A stretch of 64,000 nt of DNA, from NCBI RefSeq assembly GCF_036711975.1, contig NC_091971.1, positions 6,579,501 through 6,643,500 on the forward strand, given 5' to 3'. A program made the translations under genes and the position numbers. The notes below the pieces were generated by a model. That model was not told the DNA's origin and searched no databases. It saw nothing but the letters and a program-made list of their open reading frames with translations. Position 1 is the stretch's first letter, and every line of letters begins with the position of its first letter. Positions 62,111 through 64,000 of this stretch are shown here, in pieces. This DNA is from Onthophagus taurus (Eukaryota > Arthropoda > Insecta > Coleoptera > Scarabaeidae).

Positions 62111-63037
62111 TTATCCAGTTTGAGAACTTTCTTTAGCAGCAATCGTCGCTAATTCATTAATACAAGAATCGATATCAGATGCGGCTTTATCAGCGGTGTA
62201 ATTTTTAACAACTTCCGATTGAACCCAATCGATTAAGTTTTTATGCAAAAGTTTCTTTTGAATGTACTGTATAGATAATTGATAATCCAAACGTTCCTTA
62301 ACATCATCGTGAACTTGCAGCAATCGAGACCTATAAATACCTTCGAGTTGAAATTTGATGTTCTCTCGTTTCGCATTTAACAGTATCAATTGGCCATTGT
62401 TGCTAATTTGAAGTTTTTCGTCGTGTTTAATTAAATCCTCCCAATATTCGATTTCATCTTGTCGTTTTTTGATCCACATCGCTTCGTATTGATCAATTTC
62501 TTTGTCCAAGAACTTTGAAATGGTTGGACCTGCATATTTCGTTGCTACCGCGCAAAGTAACGACATTGAAAGTAATGCGTAATATTCATGTTCCAAAACG
62601 TATTTTTCTTTGCTGATTAAGTAACTACCGAAGGATAATAAGAAAATGTATGGCCCAGTTACCCCTGTTTTTGGGTAAAAAATATCGAACCATTCATCTG
62701 GTAAGAAACCCAAACGTACTTTTCCTTGTTCTTGTCTTATTGGGCGAGATTTTTCAATTACGTGAGGTGGATCATCTTTTCCACCGCTTTTTCCATCGGA
62801 CTCAGCTTTTTTGGGGGTTTCTTTGCATTGTTCTAATTTTGGTTTTTGCTTAACCTCCTCTTTCTTCTCGCAGGGAGTTGTACAAAACGCGCGTTTATTA
62901 CATTTAACTCCTATTTTTATTAATTTCGTGTTGTTACAAGGTCTTATTATTGTTTCTATTAAAAGGGTACACTTCGTTGAGATACCGTTTAAGAAAACCA
63001 TTGTATTAAAATTGTTTGTCAAAATATGACAGTTCAT
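62111..63037 (-). CDS. ATP synthase subunit b, mitochondrial, intronless and N-terminally extended
   Basis: Peripheral-stalk subunit of the mitochondrial F1Fo ATP synthase. Single exon. In-frame ATGs are at 63037 (308 aa) and 63001 (296 aa); either gives a basic presequence. Family blocks are KVRLGFLPDEWFDIFY, KTGVTGPYIFLLSFG, LEHEYYALLS and the long coiled stalk (EIDQYEAMWIKKRQDEIEYW, then ERLDYQLSIQYIQKK). An unusual charged insert of about 35 residues rich in K, E and D lies between the presequence and KVRLGF, so the protein is longer than fly ATPsynB (about 240 aa). The lack of introns and the divergence suggest a retrocopy paralogue. The stop is 147 bp upstream of the GNAT-like start on the same strand. 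Confidence 0.88.
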   Translation of the reverse strand: MNCHILTNNFNTMVFLNGISTKCTLLIETIIRPCNNTKLIKIGVKCNKRAFCTTPCEKKEEVKQKPKLEQCKETPKKAESDGKSGGKDDPPHVIEKSRPIRQEQGKVRLGFLPDEWFDIFYPKTGVTGPYIFLLSFGSYLISKEKYVLEHEYYALLSMSLLCAVATKYAGPTISKFLDKEIDQYEAMWIKKRQDEIEYWEDLIKHDEKLQISNNGQLILLNAKRENIKFQLEGIYRSRLLQVHDDVKERLDYQLSIQYIQKKLLHKNLIDWVQSEVVKNYTADKAASDIDSCINELATIAAKESSQTG

Positions 63038-64000
63038 TAAATTTTACATTTTCATTACGGTTTACTTTGATATGTTACAGATTTATTATTAAAATGTGTT
63101 TATTTGTTGTATTCAAACATTTTGGTGGAGGCGCTGGCAAATATCAATGAATTTATTATTTTAAATTGACTACAACGATATTTCCTATTACAATTTATTC
63201 GAATTAATAAATTATATTGAAGCTAAATTTAATCTGCTACTGAAAGTTTAATTTAAATTTAATTAAATTATTTGCATCTCTTTTCAAAGGTTTTTTAACT
63301 CGAAAATTGCCACTACACATACGTGGCCTAGAAAATAGGATGTAATGTAATTCAAGGGGTCATAAAATTTTAGGGGTTTAGCCTCCAAAGAAAAACTCGT
63401 CAACTCTAAGCTCGCGAGGTATCACAGAATCATAAAACGAGATCTAAAAGGATGTGTTTCATATTTTATAAAGGTGTGTTCTATTTGAAATTTATCTAAA
63501 ATTAAATCTTGTGTACAAGAGAAGGGGATAAAATTTTAAGATAAATTTGGTTAGGTAGGGTTGGATAAATTAACGATTACAGTCTTAATTCGGTCTCAAG
63601 ATAAAGTGCCTTGCGTCTCTTTAAGAAATAAAAACCAAAAAGTCGTCTATTTTGAAGGTTTGAAGACTTGATGTAAAATAAAATTCAGAGTATCAACAAT
63701 TGGGTTGAGATGGGTTGGGTTGATCATAAAGATGGTAGATTGTTGTAGCAACTGTAGATTCATCTTTGCCATGAAGACAGATTCTGCACTCATTGCACCC
63801 ACTGTTCAATTAATGGCTCCTTGAACTGAAGCAAGTCTATGTCTCTTATAACGAAGTTCTTTAGCTCTTTTTCTTATGACCAAATTCTGTAGCTGGACAG
63901 CAAGCTGTTGCCCTTACCTTCGTCGACCAGTGAAAACTGTTTCTGACTGTGGTGTTATTCCTTGAGCTTCCTAATGACGGATTTGAAACATTTGATCTCT
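63038..64000. other. Right edge: no confident gene
   Basis: 63040-63690 is AT-rich without an open frame. Sequence near 63700 (GGGTTGAGATGGGTTGGG) resembles part of the repeat at 48405-48425. At 63760-64000 the base composition is more balanced. On the minus strand, short frames such as EAQGITPQSETVFTGRR could be exon ends of a gene lying beyond the window, but no convincing splice structure was found. Confidence 0.35.

Noticed and set aside
63760-64000. Exons of a minus-strand gene at the right edge
   Set aside because: Short frames are broken by stops, the only visible intron would be about 36 bp, and no domain is recognisable.

Overview
The window is nuclear DNA from an insect, possibly a beetle. 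The evidence is AT-rich DNA, compact genes with GT-AG introns mostly of 45-80 bp, insect-type orthologues (brainiac, an insect GNAT family, a secreted carboxylesterase) and insect-type transposons (piggyBac, TA-flanked elements, LINE, MITEs). The order is inferred only; nothing in the sequence fixes the species.

Layout. 1-30182 holds two tandem, same-strand (minus) copies of a complete inner-arm axonemal dynein heavy chain gene of the DNAH7/DNAH3/DNAH12 group (copy A 706-15085, copy B 15473-30182), 387 bp apart. Both reading frames look intact. They share intron positions, three consecutive microexons and a MITE at the same intron position, but identity between them is patchy. 134 bp from the start of copy B, divergently, lies mitochondrial elongation factor Ts (30317-31601). 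Then come brainiac-like GT31 glycosyltransferase (minus, 32687-33724), an intronless transketolase (35084-37069), a CFAP97D-type sperm/cilium gene (minus, 38313-39271) with an RFX X-box-like palindrome about 75 bp upstream, and gamma-tubulin complex component 3 (GCP3, 40199-47450). GCP3 intron 8 carries a nested transposon stack: a TA-flanked inverted-repeat element contains a TTAA-flanked piggyBac, which contains a LINE fragment and a short hAT-like element. After the GCP3 TGA, the same frame stays open for 93 more codons.

48249-64000 holds a doubtful small membrane-protein ORF, a secreted carboxylesterase (minus, 9 exons, 49384-53474), an intronless V-ATPase subunit d (minus), a dimeric 363-bp satellite (54930-57055), an apparently intact DNA transposon (57644-60072; 29/32 matching terminal inverted repeats, AATT flanks, spliced 604-aa transposase), a GNAT-like acetyltransferase gene (minus) and an intronless, N-terminally extended ATP synthase subunit b (minus).

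Themes. Several genes serve the axoneme or cilium (two dyneins, CFAP97D). Three housekeeping enzymes or subunits (transketolase, V-ATPase d, ATP synthase b) are intronless among intron-rich neighbours, which suggests retrocopies; testis use is a hypothesis to test. A CTAG-rich hairpin MITE family recurs at least eight times. I saw no rRNA, tRNA or CRISPR. Exon boundaries were read by eye from splice sites and frame continuity. They are fully phased for EF-Ts, CFAP97D, GCP3, esterase, transposase and GNAT, and only partly worked through for the dyneins.
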